Shown: piece after piece, positions 33,875-42,454 of the stretch
Position numbering within the stretch: position 1 is the first letter of the stretch
Layout of the letters: every line of letters begins with the position of its first letter
Notes under the pieces: model-generated
What the model saw: only the letters and a program-made list of their open reading frames with translations
What the model was told of the DNA's origin: nothing
Database searches by the model: none
IMG/VR virus record: IMGVR_UViG_3300035188_000277
Coordinates: 82,588 to 146,587 of that record
Source of the DNA: a virus
Length of the DNA: 64,000 nucleotides
Direction: 5' to 3' (one strand)
Position numbers and translations under genes: made by a program

Positions 33875-35004
33875 GTCACCACCCTTAACAAAATCGTGTT
33901 TTCGTTGATACGATACGCAAGAGGCTTCTCCGTCTTGATCTCATCAAAGACTTTTCGTAGGACAAGTTTGCCACCCTCGAGTATGCGCTTGAGAAACTCA
34001 TTTGGATCTTTCCGTCCCACAGACCTGGTAATAGAATTAGATTCGCAATAGTTCGTAATGCTAGTGCCCTTGACCTGGAGCCCACCACGATCAATCGCTG
34101 TAAGCCTCGTAATCGTCTTATACTTTGTATTGAAAGTCCAGAGCTCCATTGCGCCGATGACTTTCTCCGGAGATACTGATGCAATCTTGTAAGTTGCATC
34201 TTCCTTCTGGTACTTGAGATTTTTGATTTTCTTTTCGACCGACACTGCTCTTGGCTTGCGAGTCTTTTTAATTTTCTTTGTGTTCGAAGAATATCTCTCC
34301 GCATCCTCGATAAGCGTGTTGTAGAACGATACAAGATTCTTGATTTCAGCTTTTTTGAGGTGGCGATATCCCTCTTTGAGTTGTTCATCTTTACCCTCAT
34401 ATGCCTCAAGCAATTCATCTAATACTGGGGTAAATTTAGAGATGATAGAAGTAGCGTAGGCGGCAGGAATGTTATTCGACTGCAGCCATTCATACAAAGA
34501 AAACTCTACATTGTCGTAGATGTAATCGTCTATCATACCCTCAATTTCGCCAAGAATGTCATGTGTACGCTCACGCATACGGTCTTGAATGGAAACTACT
34601 GGCTTACTATCTTCTTCCTTAGTCTCCTGAACATATTTATATGTTTCTTTGATACGATCGTTTATATAATCTTGTGTATCAGTAGGTAACGTAAACCCTC
34701 GAGATAAGAGACGACAAACCCAAGCAACAGTAGTAGGTATAAGATTATCTGGAACAGATTTGATTTTCTTGGCGTCATTAACACGTCCTAGATTTTTAAG
34801 ATAGGTAACAATATACTCTTTGGCTTCTGAATTGGTGCACATGTAGTTATACCAATTCAAAGCATTGATGTAATCAGTTTTTGACAGAGGCTTTGTAAAA
34901 TTAGGCTCGTCGCCCAGATGCTTCTTATTAACAATGTAAGCCTCCGACTTCGTAACACGAATAGTTTTTGGTTTACGTTTAACAAGAGCAGGGCGACGAG
35001 CCAT
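33871..35004 (-). CDS. Conserved phage protein, 377 aa, unrecognised
   Basis: Start at ATG 35004 with GGAGG upstream; the in-frame TTG further up is part of that ribosome site. Very basic ends (MARRPALVKRKPKTIRVTKS; KKIKKTRKPRAVSVEKK around 250) and a helical centre. The C-terminal 100 residues (YKIASVSPEKVIGAMELWTF, TITRLTAIDRGGLQVKGTSI) look like a compact beta domain. First gene after a strong early promoter. A DNA- or RNA-binding role is plausible from the charge only. Confidence 0.6.
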   Translation of the reverse strand: MARRPALVKRKPKTIRVTKSEAYIVNKKHLGDEPNFTKPLSKTDYINALNWYNYMCTNSEAKEYIVTYLKNLGRVNDAKKIKSVPDNLIPTTVAWVCRLLSRGFTLPTDTQDYINDRIKETYKYVQETKEEDSKPVVSIQDRMRERTHDILGEIEGMIDDYIYDNVEFSLYEWLQSNNIPAAYATSIISKFTPVLDELLEAYEGKDEQLKEGYRHLKKAEIKNLVSFYNTLIEDAERYSSNTKKIKKTRKPRAVSVEKKIKNLKYQKEDATYKIASVSPEKVIGAMELWTFNTKYKTITRLTAIDRGGLQVKGTSITNYCESNSITRSVGRKDPNEFLKRILEGGKLVLRKVFDEIKTEKPLAYRINENTILLRVVT

Positions 35005-35026
35005 ATTATCCTCCAAGGTTACATAT

Positions 35027-35055
35027 ATTGTACCCTAGTTTTTATAAAAAGTCAA
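35027..35055 (-). promoter_or_regulatory. Early sigma70-like promoter
   Basis: Minus strand TTGACT-N17-TACAAT, 25 bases before the start of the 377-aa gene. Belongs to a family of near-identical intergenic promoters in this phage that share TTGACTTTTTTAAAA-like spacers. Confidence 0.8.
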
Positions 35056-36020
35056 GCTGCTTCTGCCATTTCGACAGCGAGCTCAAGAGCCTTAGTCTTC
35101 AGATTCTTGTTGTATCCATACCAAGCAGACTGGATACGAGAATCAGCCGAACGACCAATCACGTGATCAGTCATGAAAGTAACAGCGTTGAACGGTTGCC
35201 ACCAAGTTCCCTCGGCGTATTCATGTCCAGGCTGAGTATTGATAATGCTCAGAGCAATATCAGCATTCTTCGAACGCTTACCTTCTTCTGGATTCTTCGT
35301 ATTAAGAGGAAACACACGTTCAAAGTATTCAACGATAGATTCAGTCTTAGCCTTCTTAGAACCAAGGAACTGAGCCATCTCCTTATACTTCTGCAACTTG
35401 TCGGTAGCAATGCCAAGCATATCCTTCACATTAGCAGGATTAAACTGCTTACGGTGGGAAATCTTGACCATACGCTCTACAGTCGACGAGAGAGAAAGTG
35501 TAAGAGTATTATTGCACACAACACGAATGGGAGTGAAGCGCACGTCAGTAGAAAAACCATACTTATGAAAATTAGAAAAGAGTAGATAAGAGTCAATCTG
35601 ATCTCCCTTAAAGAGCTCAAACGACTCCTTAACCTTAGCCAAACCCCAAACGATCTGACCATCCTTCAGAGAGCCAGCAGTATGCATCTCCATATCACCA
35701 GCCATAACGAATTCATTGAAGAAGTCAAACGCCTCGGCATTCTGGACAGGATTCCAGTCGTCAGAAACAACGTCAAGCAATTTCTTGTCCTTACTACGAA
35801 CAAGAGCAGACTGTTTCGTCTCAATCACACTGTCCGGATCGTTATCATCAAGAATAGCAAACGTAGGATACTTGCGGACTTCCCAATTCAGACCAGCAGC
35901 CTCGAGCATCTGTTCGGGCGTAAGATCCGCAGGAACCTTAACACCAAGACCGTGCCACGGAACGTCGCCAGCATAAGCCATCTGAGCAACGCCATCAATC
36001 TCTTCAATCATATGAGCCAT
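35052..36020 (-). CDS. DUF932 / phage-plasmid-like protein, 322 aa
   Basis: Family features: MAYAGDVPWHGLGVKVP near residue 14, QSALVRSKDKKLLDVVSDDW, FTPIRVVCNNTLTLSL and a helical C-terminus with WWQPFNAVTFMTDHVIGRS. These proteins are widespread on phages and plasmids, with no firmly established function known to me. Transcribed from its own TTGACT promoter; RBS GGAGAT before the ATG. Confidence 0.85.
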   Translation of the reverse strand: MAHMIEEIDGVAQMAYAGDVPWHGLGVKVPADLTPEQMLEAAGLNWEVRKYPTFAILDDNDPDSVIETKQSALVRSKDKKLLDVVSDDWNPVQNAEAFDFFNEFVMAGDMEMHTAGSLKDGQIVWGLAKVKESFELFKGDQIDSYLLFSNFHKYGFSTDVRFTPIRVVCNNTLTLSLSSTVERMVKISHRKQFNPANVKDMLGIATDKLQKYKEMAQFLGSKKAKTESIVEYFERVFPLNTKNPEEGKRSKNADIALSIINTQPGHEYAEGTWWQPFNAVTFMTDHVIGRSADSRIQSAWYGYNKNLKTKALELAVEMAEAA

Positions 36021-36051
36021 TTTAGATCTCCTTCACATCAACCATAAACAT

Positions 36052-36080
36052 AGTATAGCTCTATCTTTTAAAAAAGTCAA
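36052..36080 (-). promoter_or_regulatory. Early sigma70-like promoter
   Basis: Minus strand TTGACT-N17-TATACT, 32 bases ahead of the DUF932 start codon. Confidence 0.85.
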
Positions 36081-36089
36081 ACTCTTTTT

Positions 36090-36314
36090 TTAGACCGCAG
36101 AGGAGATAATAAGAGCTTTGTCAAGAGTATCTTTATATTGGAATCTAAACCCTTCTAGCCACTCTTTTTGTCTATAAAGCTCGTTTTGAACTAGTTTCTC
36201 ATCCTCCTGATCGACAGAAAGATAATCGTAAGGGCAATCGTCAACAGATCCGCCGTTAGTGTAATGTAGTTTACCTTCTTCGAAGAACTGATTAGTATAT
36301 TGCCAGTCGTTCAT
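36090..36314 (-). CDS. Ribosome-modulation-factor-like small protein, 74 aa
   Basis: The stretch GKLHYTNGGSVDDCPYDYLS followed by RQKEWLEGFRFQ recalls the RMF/CrpP pattern (G..GRS..DCPY......R..WL.GWR), with a longer spacer here. RMF dimerises 70S ribosomes in stationary phase. The resemblance is short, so this is a lead rather than an assignment. Otherwise a small acidic protein. Confidence 0.5.
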   Translation of the reverse strand: MNDWQYTNQFFEEGKLHYTNGGSVDDCPYDYLSVDQEDEKLVQNELYRQKEWLEGFRFQYKDTLDKALIISSAV

Positions 36315-36317
36315 CTT

Positions 36318-36533
36318 TTACTCCTCTACGGGCTGCTCTTCTTTTTTAGCGGATTTACGATCTACATCTTTAAAATTTTCTGGATGCTTTAAGACACCAG
36401 CCAGAAATTCAACAGCTTCTTTAATTTCTTCGCTGTTATAATTAGCAGCGATTCTTTCTTCTCTTAGATATGCACTCAAAAGACAATAAGCCTCGTTGAC
36501 TGCATAATAACTAATCTTGTCATCAATAAACAT
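36318..36533 (-). CDS. Hypothetical helical protein, 71 aa
   Basis: MFIDDKISYYAVNEAYCLLS with a charged C-terminus (KSAKKEEQPVEE). Lies in a tight operon with the RMF-like gene. Not recognised. Confidence 0.5.
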   Translation of the reverse strand: MFIDDKISYYAVNEAYCLLSAYLREERIAANYNSEEIKEAVEFLAGVLKHPENFKDVDRKSAKKEEQPVEE

Positions 36534-36544
36534 GAACCCTCCTG

Positions 36545-36865
36545 TTACTTCTTAAAAGAGAAATAAGAATCTATTACTTTGCATAACTGGGGTTCAAGTG
36601 CATCATAATGCTCTTTGTCCATAATACCGCAAAGAATATCTTGATAATCGTCTATATCTAAGAACTGTTTACATAGTTCTAAGAAATCTTGTCTCGTTTT
36701 TGGTTCCTCAACAGGCACACCATGAATGTTGGGGCCAGAATAAAATTTAAGATCTTCTGCAATATGTCTAGCAATAACAAGTTTTGCTTTATCGACATAC
36801 TCTTTCATTGCCTGTAGTTCTAGTTCTTTTTTAGATTTAGGAAAAGGAATAACCTCTGCAGTCAT
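36545..36865 (-). CDS. Hypothetical protein, 106 aa
   Basis: Begins MTAEVIPFPKSKKELELQAM, a common opening of small phage proteins, then helical. Overlaps the upstream gene by 4 bases. Not recognised. Confidence 0.55.
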   Translation of the reverse strand: MTAEVIPFPKSKKELELQAMKEYVDKAKLVIARHIAEDLKFYSGPNIHGVPVEEPKTRQDFLELCKQFLDIDDYQDILCGIMDKEHYDALEPQLCKVIDSYFSFKK

Positions 36866-37098
36866 CGCCCGAACTCCTTAGTGTCTTTGGCGACACATCT
36901 CACTTTAATATAATAATTATCGCCTATTTTTGGCGAAAAGGCAAGTTTTGCGGCTCGCTCATAAGATTCCTGGATGCATGACATCGGCGTGTTTTTGATC
37001 TCTCCCATAACAATCGTCGTGTCTCTTCCGCCTTCTTTACATTCCACAGGAGAGAGTAGAGAGTTACAAATAAGAATAACTGGAACATATTCGATCAT
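36862..37098 (-). CDS. Exported hypothetical protein, 78 aa
   Basis: Start at ATG 37098, which overlaps the upstream stop as ATGA. N-terminus MIEYVPVILICNSLLSPVEC is signal-like and could be lipid-modified at C20, though the lipobox is poor. Four cysteines in all. Function unknown. Confidence 0.55.
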   Translation of the reverse strand: MIEYVPVILICNSLLSPVECKEGGRDTTIVMGEIKNTPMSCIQESYERAAKLAFSPKIGDNYYIKVRCVAKDTKEFGR

Positions 37099-37247
37099 CC
37101 TTGACACTTAACGCCGAATTTAGCTTCGACACCCATTACTTTACCATGAAGGGTGCCAATATGACAAGCCTTCGGTTCAATCTCTACATGTTGTTCTTGG
37201 CAAACACCACTAACGCACATGAATACAATCGCTGCAACTAACTTCAT
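37095..37247 (-). CDS. Small exported protein, 50 aa
   Basis: Read from the strand: MKLVAAIVFMCVSGVCQEQH is a signal peptide; the mature part has two Cys (ACHIGTLHGK and VKCQG). AGGAG precedes the start, which overlaps the oxygenase stop (ATGA). Function unknown. Confidence 0.6.
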   Translation of the reverse strand: MKLVAAIVFMCVSGVCQEQHVEIEPKACHIGTLHGKVMGVEAKFGVKCQG

Positions 37248-37771
37248 AATAAATCTCCTAATACACGGAACTTGTAAGCAATACTTATCCTCATAGATTT
37301 ACAATGAACCGTGGGTTCGAGTGGACAATGCGGCATTTTAGAATCAAACAATACTGCCGAATTGCTTTTTGGAAAGATGTTTTCTATAATCTTTCCGCCA
37401 TATTCCATAAGAATTAAATGCCCACCGTATTCTGGCTTCCAGTTCTTATGGTAATAATACACCAAAGTATAATACTCGCCCTCTGCATTTTCTAACACAT
37501 CAACATGAGGATGACCACATTGACCATGAGTGTTACCATTAGCGTATATCTTAATAGTTTCTATTTGTTTGTTTAAAAACTTTTGTATTTTTGATTTGAA
37601 TAGATTTTCTATTATTTCTGAAGGCAGGGTTTTATCCCAATGGTAAGTAGGCTCTGGGATCTCAGGCACTGATGAGCCCACCAATTCCCAATTATATTTT
37701 TTGAATTCTTCGTCGAGAAGAACCATTTCTTCTTGTGAAAAGAATTCCTCATCGACGAAGATGTTTCGCAT
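37244..37771 (-). CDS. 2OG-Fe(II) oxygenase, 175 aa
   Basis: Iron ligands H89-V-D91 (CGHPHVDVLENA) and H148 (FDSKMPHCP), 2OG-binding Arg161 (KSMRISIAYKF), double-stranded beta-helix strands between. A P4H-like small oxygenase. Last oxygenase of the 37-44 kb late cassette; 1-base overlap with the previous gene. Substrate unknown. Confidence 0.85.
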   Translation of the reverse strand: MRNIFVDEEFFSQEEMVLLDEEFKKYNWELVGSSVPEIPEPTYHWDKTLPSEIIENLFKSKIQKFLNKQIETIKIYANGNTHGQCGHPHVDVLENAEGEYYTLVYYYHKNWKPEYGGHLILMEYGGKIIENIFPKSNSAVLFDSKMPHCPLEPTVHCKSMRISIAYKFRVLGDLL

Positions 37772-38379
37772 TAGACTTGAAACTTAAACGTTCCTGTAAT
37801 ACTTGTTCTATATGTATCATTCGCAAAACAAGGTCTAACGCCATGTTGCATTTCACAAGGAAATAAGATAAAATTATTTTCCCAATCTTCATTAACAGGA
37901 ATAATATATTCCTTCGGACGCCCCAAAACATCTGTATAATATAACGAGAAATTAGAAGTCATTTCTTCTGTTGGTTTGACAAAAGAAGGAGGAGCCTTAA
38001 TACCTAAATTCATCCAAATAATGAACGAAAAGATACCATCATGTTTATGTGGGAGATTACATTCATGTCTATCGAGAAAATTAGCCATCAAAGTGTCCAA
38101 AACCAATGGCGCTCCATTCGTTAGGTAATTGATTTCTTTCTCGTAGCCAAACGTGTTAAGATAAGCGGAAACGTATGGCAGCAATAACTTTTCTGCATGA
38201 TGCTTTGTTCTTTCGAGATAGTAATCTTTTTGGATTACTCTTCTTCCAGTAGATCTTAGTTCTTCTTTTACATCCGGTAATTCTAAAATTTCATTCTTAA
38301 TCGGAGCTAGATCTCCATCAGAAAACTCTGACTGAATGAATCCGTAATTAGGAAACGTATTAACAACATATTCTTGCAT
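37771..38379 (-). CDS. 2OG-Fe(II) oxygenase-like protein, 202 aa
   Basis: ECNLPHKHDGIFSFIIWMNL gives the H111/H113-D114 ligands, ILFPCEMQHGVRPCF the distal H179, and YRTSITGTFKF the Arg191. Shares the LPHKHDG/PWHTHP type of ligand motif with the 27.6-kb oxygenase, unlike its cassette neighbours. Substrate unknown. Confidence 0.75.
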   Translation of the reverse strand: MQEYVVNTFPNYGFIQSEFSDGDLAPIKNEILELPDVKEELRSTGRRVIQKDYYLERTKHHAEKLLLPYVSAYLNTFGYEKEINYLTNGAPLVLDTLMANFLDRHECNLPHKHDGIFSFIIWMNLGIKAPPSFVKPTEEMTSNFSLYYTDVLGRPKEYIIPVNEDWENNFILFPCEMQHGVRPCFANDTYRTSITGTFKFQV

Positions 38380-38381
38380 AA

Positions 38382-38567
38382 TTATTTTACCTCATTTTTA
38401 ATTTGCACAAAATACTTTTTCAGTTCAGGAGAAGCATTAGATAATGTAGATCCACAAACTCCTATACGAATCAATTCTGACAATTCAATTATGTCTTTAA
38501 CTGTGATAGTATCATCTGGTTTAAACTCAAACAAATTAGATTGGTTGTATTTTGTTGGTTTCTTCAC
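38382..38567 (-). CDS. Hypothetical protein, 61 aa
   Basis: GTG start behind AGGAT. MKKPTKYNQSNLFEFKPDDT then VKDIIELSELIRIGVCGSTL. Lies directly after the tRNA-Thr. Not recognised. Confidence 0.5.
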   Translation of the reverse strand: MKKPTKYNQSNLFEFKPDDTITVKDIIELSELIRIGVCGSTLSNASPELKKYFVQIKNEVK

Positions 38568-38582
38568 AATATATCCTTTTAG

Positions 38583-38658
38583 TGGTGCTGCCGGAGAGAT
38601 TCGAACTCCCGACCTGATGATTACTAATCAACTGCTCTACCAACTGAGCTACGGCAGC
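38583..38658 (-). tRNA. tRNA-Thr with anticodon AGU
   Basis: 76 bases including CCA. Acceptor GCTGCCG/CGGCAGC perfect, D stem GCTC/GAGC, T arm GGGAG-TTCGAAT-CTCTC, anticodon loop TTAGTAA giving AGT. Threonine identity elements G1-C72, C2-G71, G35 and U36 are present. Bacterial threonine tRNAs normally start the anticodon with G, U or C; A34 is unusual. The anticodon stem has a T-T mismatch (28/42). The stop codon of the preceding oxygenase gene lies inside the tRNA at positions 8-10. Confidence 0.93.
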
Positions 38659-39236
38659 ATTAACACGTCGTCGCTTTTGACCGTCATATCAATTTTATTA
38701 AAAAACGCAGTAAAAGTCAATCTTGAATTTTCATTTTCTCCGAAACCACACATAGCACTATGATTAAATTTAGATTTATACAAGACTAATCTATTATAGA
38801 TGTTTTCAATATACTCTACTTTATTATCGTCTTTAAATATCATCGTTCCGCTATTCAAAGGAGGATTTTTATTAAGATATACCACTCCCGCATATATACA
38901 TCTAGCGTCTGTGTGTATCCAAGAATTCTCAAAAATACAATCTTTATCTAATCTATGGAAGTAAAAAGTCCCTTCCCAATTGTAATTATATGAGAATTTA
39001 TCATATGCTCCTAAGAAACAACCATTAAAAATGTCATGTACCAGAAGATCAGTTTTTTCTTTATTTTCTAAAGAAGTTTTGTGTAAAGGGTATGTTCTTT
39101 TACCTTTCCAATATGTTCTTCTTTCATCATTAAATTTCTGAGTATCATTCTGAAAAAATTTTAAAGTGTTCGCCCACTTAACAATCTCATCAGGATAAAG
39201 AAAGACATTATCAATCACATATATGTCTTTTAGCAT
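38649..39236 (-). CDS. 2OG-Fe(II) oxygenase-like protein, 195 aa
   Basis: Ligands H108-T-D110 (SWIHTDARCIYAGVVYLN) and H159 (YKSKFNHSAMCGFG), with Arg172 (NSRLTFTAFF). Resembles the small 2OG-like phage family in which a flexible loop (NKNPPLNSGTMIFKD) follows the first ligands. Its TAG stop lies inside tRNA-Thr, so mRNA and tRNA share a transcript. Overlaps the kinase-like gene by 26 bases. Confidence 0.75.
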   Translation of the reverse strand: MLKDIYVIDNVFLYPDEIVKWANTLKFFQNDTQKFNDERRTYWKGKRTYPLHKTSLENKEKTDLLVHDIFNGCFLGAYDKFSYNYNWEGTFYFHRLDKDCIFENSWIHTDARCIYAGVVYLNKNPPLNSGTMIFKDDNKVEYIENIYNRLVLYKSKFNHSAMCGFGENENSRLTFTAFFNKIDMTVKSDDVLMLP

Positions 39237-39648
39237 CTATCAACCTTAATACATTTTCAATGTCGTCTTGATCAAATTTCGTAATACGTATCTCGTATTT
39301 ATCTGGCTCTTCAAATATCTTGTTGGTGTCTTCGTATCTACCTTCTTTGATAGTATCCATCCAGATAGTTATGTCTGGTTGGAAGAAACTTCTATACAGA
39401 TTTCTTGGACAAACAAAATCACAAATAGCAATAATATCATTCTTACAACAAATCTCAGCATTCTGGGTCATACGACACAACTGACGAAATCTACCGATGT
39501 CTGAGAAATCCCAATCATCGTAGAATTCTCTCATCTCATCGCCATTGTATAAAGCGACTAATTCGTTTTTATCGTTAAGGACATCAAACAATTTGTTAGC
39601 AAATGTGGTCTTCCCGCTTCCAGGAAGTCCAGTCACAAGTATTTTCAT
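39211..39648 (-). CDS. APS-kinase-like P-loop kinase, 145 aa
   Basis: Walker A ILVTGLPGSGKTTFANKLF; then ALYNGDEMREFYDDWDFSD, matching the adenylylsulfate-kinase D-G-D-x-R and the DFS segment; then IAICDFVCPRNLYRSFF and IWMDTIKEGRYEDTN. Shorter than true APS kinases (about 180 aa) and lacking part of the lid. It could phosphorylate a small molecule or the product of the neighbouring enzymes. Abuts halogenase no. 2. Confidence 0.75.
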   Translation of the reverse strand: MKILVTGLPGSGKTTFANKLFDVLNDKNELVALYNGDEMREFYDDWDFSDIGRFRQLCRMTQNAEICCKNDIIAICDFVCPRNLYRSFFQPDITIWMDTIKEGRYEDTNKIFEEPDKYEIRITKFDQDDIENVLRLIDAKRHICD

Positions 39649-41252
39649 CAGTCTGTACCGTGGATATGTTCTTTTAGATAATCATACATTGTAGGACAAT
39701 CTTTGACTATTTCCTTCCACTCAGCCTTTTTCTTATCTAGGTTATCAGCAGCTAATTTATATTTTTCTTTCCACTCTTCTTTGCATATATCATTATACGC
39801 ATACAAAGAATTGTTATCAGTTGGAAAATAATTCATACCAGAAGAAATAAATGGTATACCGCCCAAACCAGTAAAACCATAATTTTCCATTCTAGCGTCT
39901 GCAGCCCTAGTAAAACCACTTACTTCGCTTGTGTCTACCTTCTTTGTTATTGATCCAAAGTCTCTTTTACCGATATCTCTCCAATATGGAGTATCGTCTC
40001 TGTGAGACAAAGCGTAGTGTAATGCAACGAAATCTGCAAAAGCCTTGAAGTATCTTCTACAAGCATAATTATAAACGTCAATGTCCCACTGGCTCACATA
40101 ACCTTCTGAATCTCTACCAAGAATACGAATCATTCTCATCAAAAATTCATGAATGCTAAGAAGTCCATTACTCTCAAGCGGCTCAATGAATCCCGCAGAC
40201 AATCCAATAGCTGCTACGTTCTTGACCCAAATGCGCTCGTGGATACCAACACGTGATTTGATATTCTTAAATTTAATTCCTTGGTTATTAAAATCCATCT
40301 CGTCATCAAAATGACCAGTGCTACGGAGATATTGTTTAAACTCTTCTAGAGCATCTTCATCACTGATGTATTTGTCTGAATAAACATATCCTGTTCCCAA
40401 ACGATTCCACAATGGGATTGTCCACACCCAACCATTATTAATAGCGTGGCAGTTGGTATATGTAATCATTTCCTTACGCTTATCAACATAAGGAATCTGA
40501 GCAGCCCAAGCAGAATTGTTTGGTAGAATATCGCTCATAGAAATGAACGGTTCGTTTAGAGCTCCAGCTAAAAGAATAGATTTGAAACCAGTGCAATCAA
40601 TGAACAAATCGGCGGTGACTTTTTCGCCATTATCTAGCTGAAGAAAGTTGATACCGTTCTCATCATCAAAATCAACCATCTTTACTTCAGCTAGTATATT
40701 CTTAACACCACGTGGAATAGCGTATTCTGTTCTTAACCAATTAGCAAACTTGACAGCATTAAAATGATAAGCTGTGTCTTTTCTGAAATTGAAGTTTGGT
40801 AATACACCTTCTGAGTTTTCAAAAATTTTATTTTCATTAACCAACGCCATGATTGGACACATACAATCTGCATAATCACTATTAGGCGTTTCTGGGTAAA
40901 GGAACTTTTTAAAATACCAATCATTTAATACAGCAACATTACCATCAGTATTGGTAGAACCAAACGGATAATGAAACGCTCCAGCGCCTTTTTTATAAAA
41001 GTCCTCGAATCTAATAGAAAGTTTATACGTTGCATCTGTAATTTTCATGAAATCTTTGTCTTCGATCTCAAGAAGTTTTAACCAAGAATTAATAAAACCT
41101 AATGTTGACTCTCCAACACCAACAGTTGGAATATTTGGCGATTCAATTAGAGTAATATTTTTATTAGGAAAAACTTTGATCAAAGTGGCTGCAGCCATCC
41201 ATCCAGCTGAACCACCACCAACGATGACAATCTTATCAATTTTCTTAGTCAT
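39648..41252 (-). CDS. Flavin-dependent halogenase no. 2 (Trp-halogenase family)
   Basis: 534 aa. FAD motif IVIVGGGSAGWMAAATLIK (8-26), VGVGESTLGF, catalytic Lys77 in DATYKLSIRF, signature W275-V-W-T-I-P280, and catalytic Glu360 in FIEPLESNGLL. All key residues are intact, unlike halogenase no. 1. Members chlorinate or brominate tryptophan and other aromatic substrates, free or in peptides, with FADH2, O2 and halide. Operon neighbours are radical SAM, kinase-like and 2OG oxygenase genes. Confidence 0.9.
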   Translation of the reverse strand: MTKKIDKIVIVGGGSAGWMAAATLIKVFPNKNITLIESPNIPTVGVGESTLGFINSWLKLLEIEDKDFMKITDATYKLSIRFEDFYKKGAGAFHYPFGSTNTDGNVAVLNDWYFKKFLYPETPNSDYADCMCPIMALVNENKIFENSEGVLPNFNFRKDTAYHFNAVKFANWLRTEYAIPRGVKNILAEVKMVDFDDENGINFLQLDNGEKVTADLFIDCTGFKSILLAGALNEPFISMSDILPNNSAWAAQIPYVDKRKEMITYTNCHAINNGWVWTIPLWNRLGTGYVYSDKYISDEDALEEFKQYLRSTGHFDDEMDFNNQGIKFKNIKSRVGIHERIWVKNVAAIGLSAGFIEPLESNGLLSIHEFLMRMIRILGRDSEGYVSQWDIDVYNYACRRYFKAFADFVALHYALSHRDDTPYWRDIGKRDFGSITKKVDTSEVSGFTRAADARMENYGFTGLGGIPFISSGMNYFPTDNNSLYAYNDICKEEWKEKYKLAADNLDKKKAEWKEIVKDCPTMYDYLKEHIHGTD

Positions 41253-42452
41253 TTAATTTCCTTTATAATCTATAGAACTTTTACGGCTACGTCTAGTTTC
41301 TTCAACGCCATTAGTGTCGGAATCGTATTCTTCATTAACTGATTTTAAAATTGAAACTTTATAATACTGTTCGTTTGGTTTGGATACAGGAACGTTCTCG
41401 CCACAAGTTCGGGCGCAAACTTTCAATTTTTCTTCTCCCCAATATTCTTTATGCCAATCAATAGATTGCCACTCATAGCCATCCAAAACATCTTTTAAGG
41501 ATTTAACCCTCAAGTCATTTCCAAAATTTTTCTCAATTCTTTCAATAAACTTTAACTTTTGATTATCTATTTCTCTAATCATATTAATAAATCTAGAGTC
41601 ACGATCATCGTTATTTGGTAATTTCTTTACTGGAAATTTAGCGCCAACTCCAATATAACAACATGGGAACATTTTCTGCCAAGCATCAATATATACTTCT
41701 TTGTTCTGGAGAACAGGACAATTAATAACAGATCTATCGATGTAGTCATTATATCTATCACTGAACTCAAAATCAAGATATTTCATGTCTTGATCGGAGG
41801 AAGAAGGTTCTAGATAATGCGTAACATTTCCTTGTTTATCTACTACTTTCATTTTCTTGGTGTTAAAAAACCTTAGAGTTTTTCTGGCGACAAATCTAGC
41901 AAATCCTAATTCTTTGGCTATTTTCTCACATTCTTGTTCTTGATGTTCGTTATGTTTAAACGATAGAAACACCCATACAGCGTTTCCGCCAGCTTCTATG
42001 AAAGATTTAGCATTACGTATAATTGTTTCGTATTTTGTTCCGATACGATGTAGATGGTGAGTGTCCTCTAGTCCATCAATTGCGAAATAAACGTCGCTAA
42101 CCTTTGGCATAACTTTGGCTAATTGAGCCCACCACTCTGGTTTACGGGCACCACCATTTGTATGGATTCTTATATTAATCTTTGGATTGACAAATGAAGT
42201 ATATTCGATCATATCAATTAGATCGTCGTTTAACATAGGGTCTCCATAATTTCCAGAGAACCTAAGAAATTCCATCTGTTTTAAAACGTCTTCATTGAGA
42301 ATTCTTCTATAATCTTCAAATTTCCAAGAAATAATAGGCAAGCCAGGATTTACAATTTCACCATTAATATTTCTGGCGCACATTGGACATGCAGCCTGAC
42401 AATTACTAGTAATCTCTAAATGCGCTGCTCGAAGTTGATCAAATCTAAACAT
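41253..42452 (-). CDS. Radical SAM protein with C-terminal cysteine-rich extension, 399 aa
   Basis: AHLEITSNCQAACPMCARN carries the CxxxCxxC cluster motif (C18, C22, C25), followed by the SAM-barrel strands MEFLRFSGNYGDPMLN and INIRIHTNGGARKPEWW. The C-terminal region has the SPASM-like pattern NCPVLQNKEVYIDAWQKMFP-CC and later CARTCGE, which can hold extra Fe-S clusters. Such enzymes usually modify peptides or proteins. Sits between halogenase no. 2 and the 245-aa gene without gaps. Confidence 0.88.
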   Translation of the reverse strand: MFRFDQLRAAHLEITSNCQAACPMCARNINGEIVNPGLPIISWKFEDYRRILNEDVLKQMEFLRFSGNYGDPMLNDDLIDMIEYTSFVNPKINIRIHTNGGARKPEWWAQLAKVMPKVSDVYFAIDGLEDTHHLHRIGTKYETIIRNAKSFIEAGGNAVWVFLSFKHNEHQEQECEKIAKELGFARFVARKTLRFFNTKKMKVVDKQGNVTHYLEPSSSDQDMKYLDFEFSDRYNDYIDRSVINCPVLQNKEVYIDAWQKMFPCCYIGVGAKFPVKKLPNNDDRDSRFINMIREIDNQKLKFIERIEKNFGNDLRVKSLKDVLDGYEWQSIDWHKEYWGEEKLKVCARTCGENVPVSKPNEQYYKVSILKSVNEEYDSDTNGVEETRRSRKSSIDYKGN

Positions 42453-42454
42453 TT

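Noticed and set aside
33885-34418. 177-codon minus-strand frame inside the 377-aa gene
   Set aside because: Arg/Ser-rich translation in the wrong frame, no ribosome site; the 377-aa frame has GGAGG and an early promoter.
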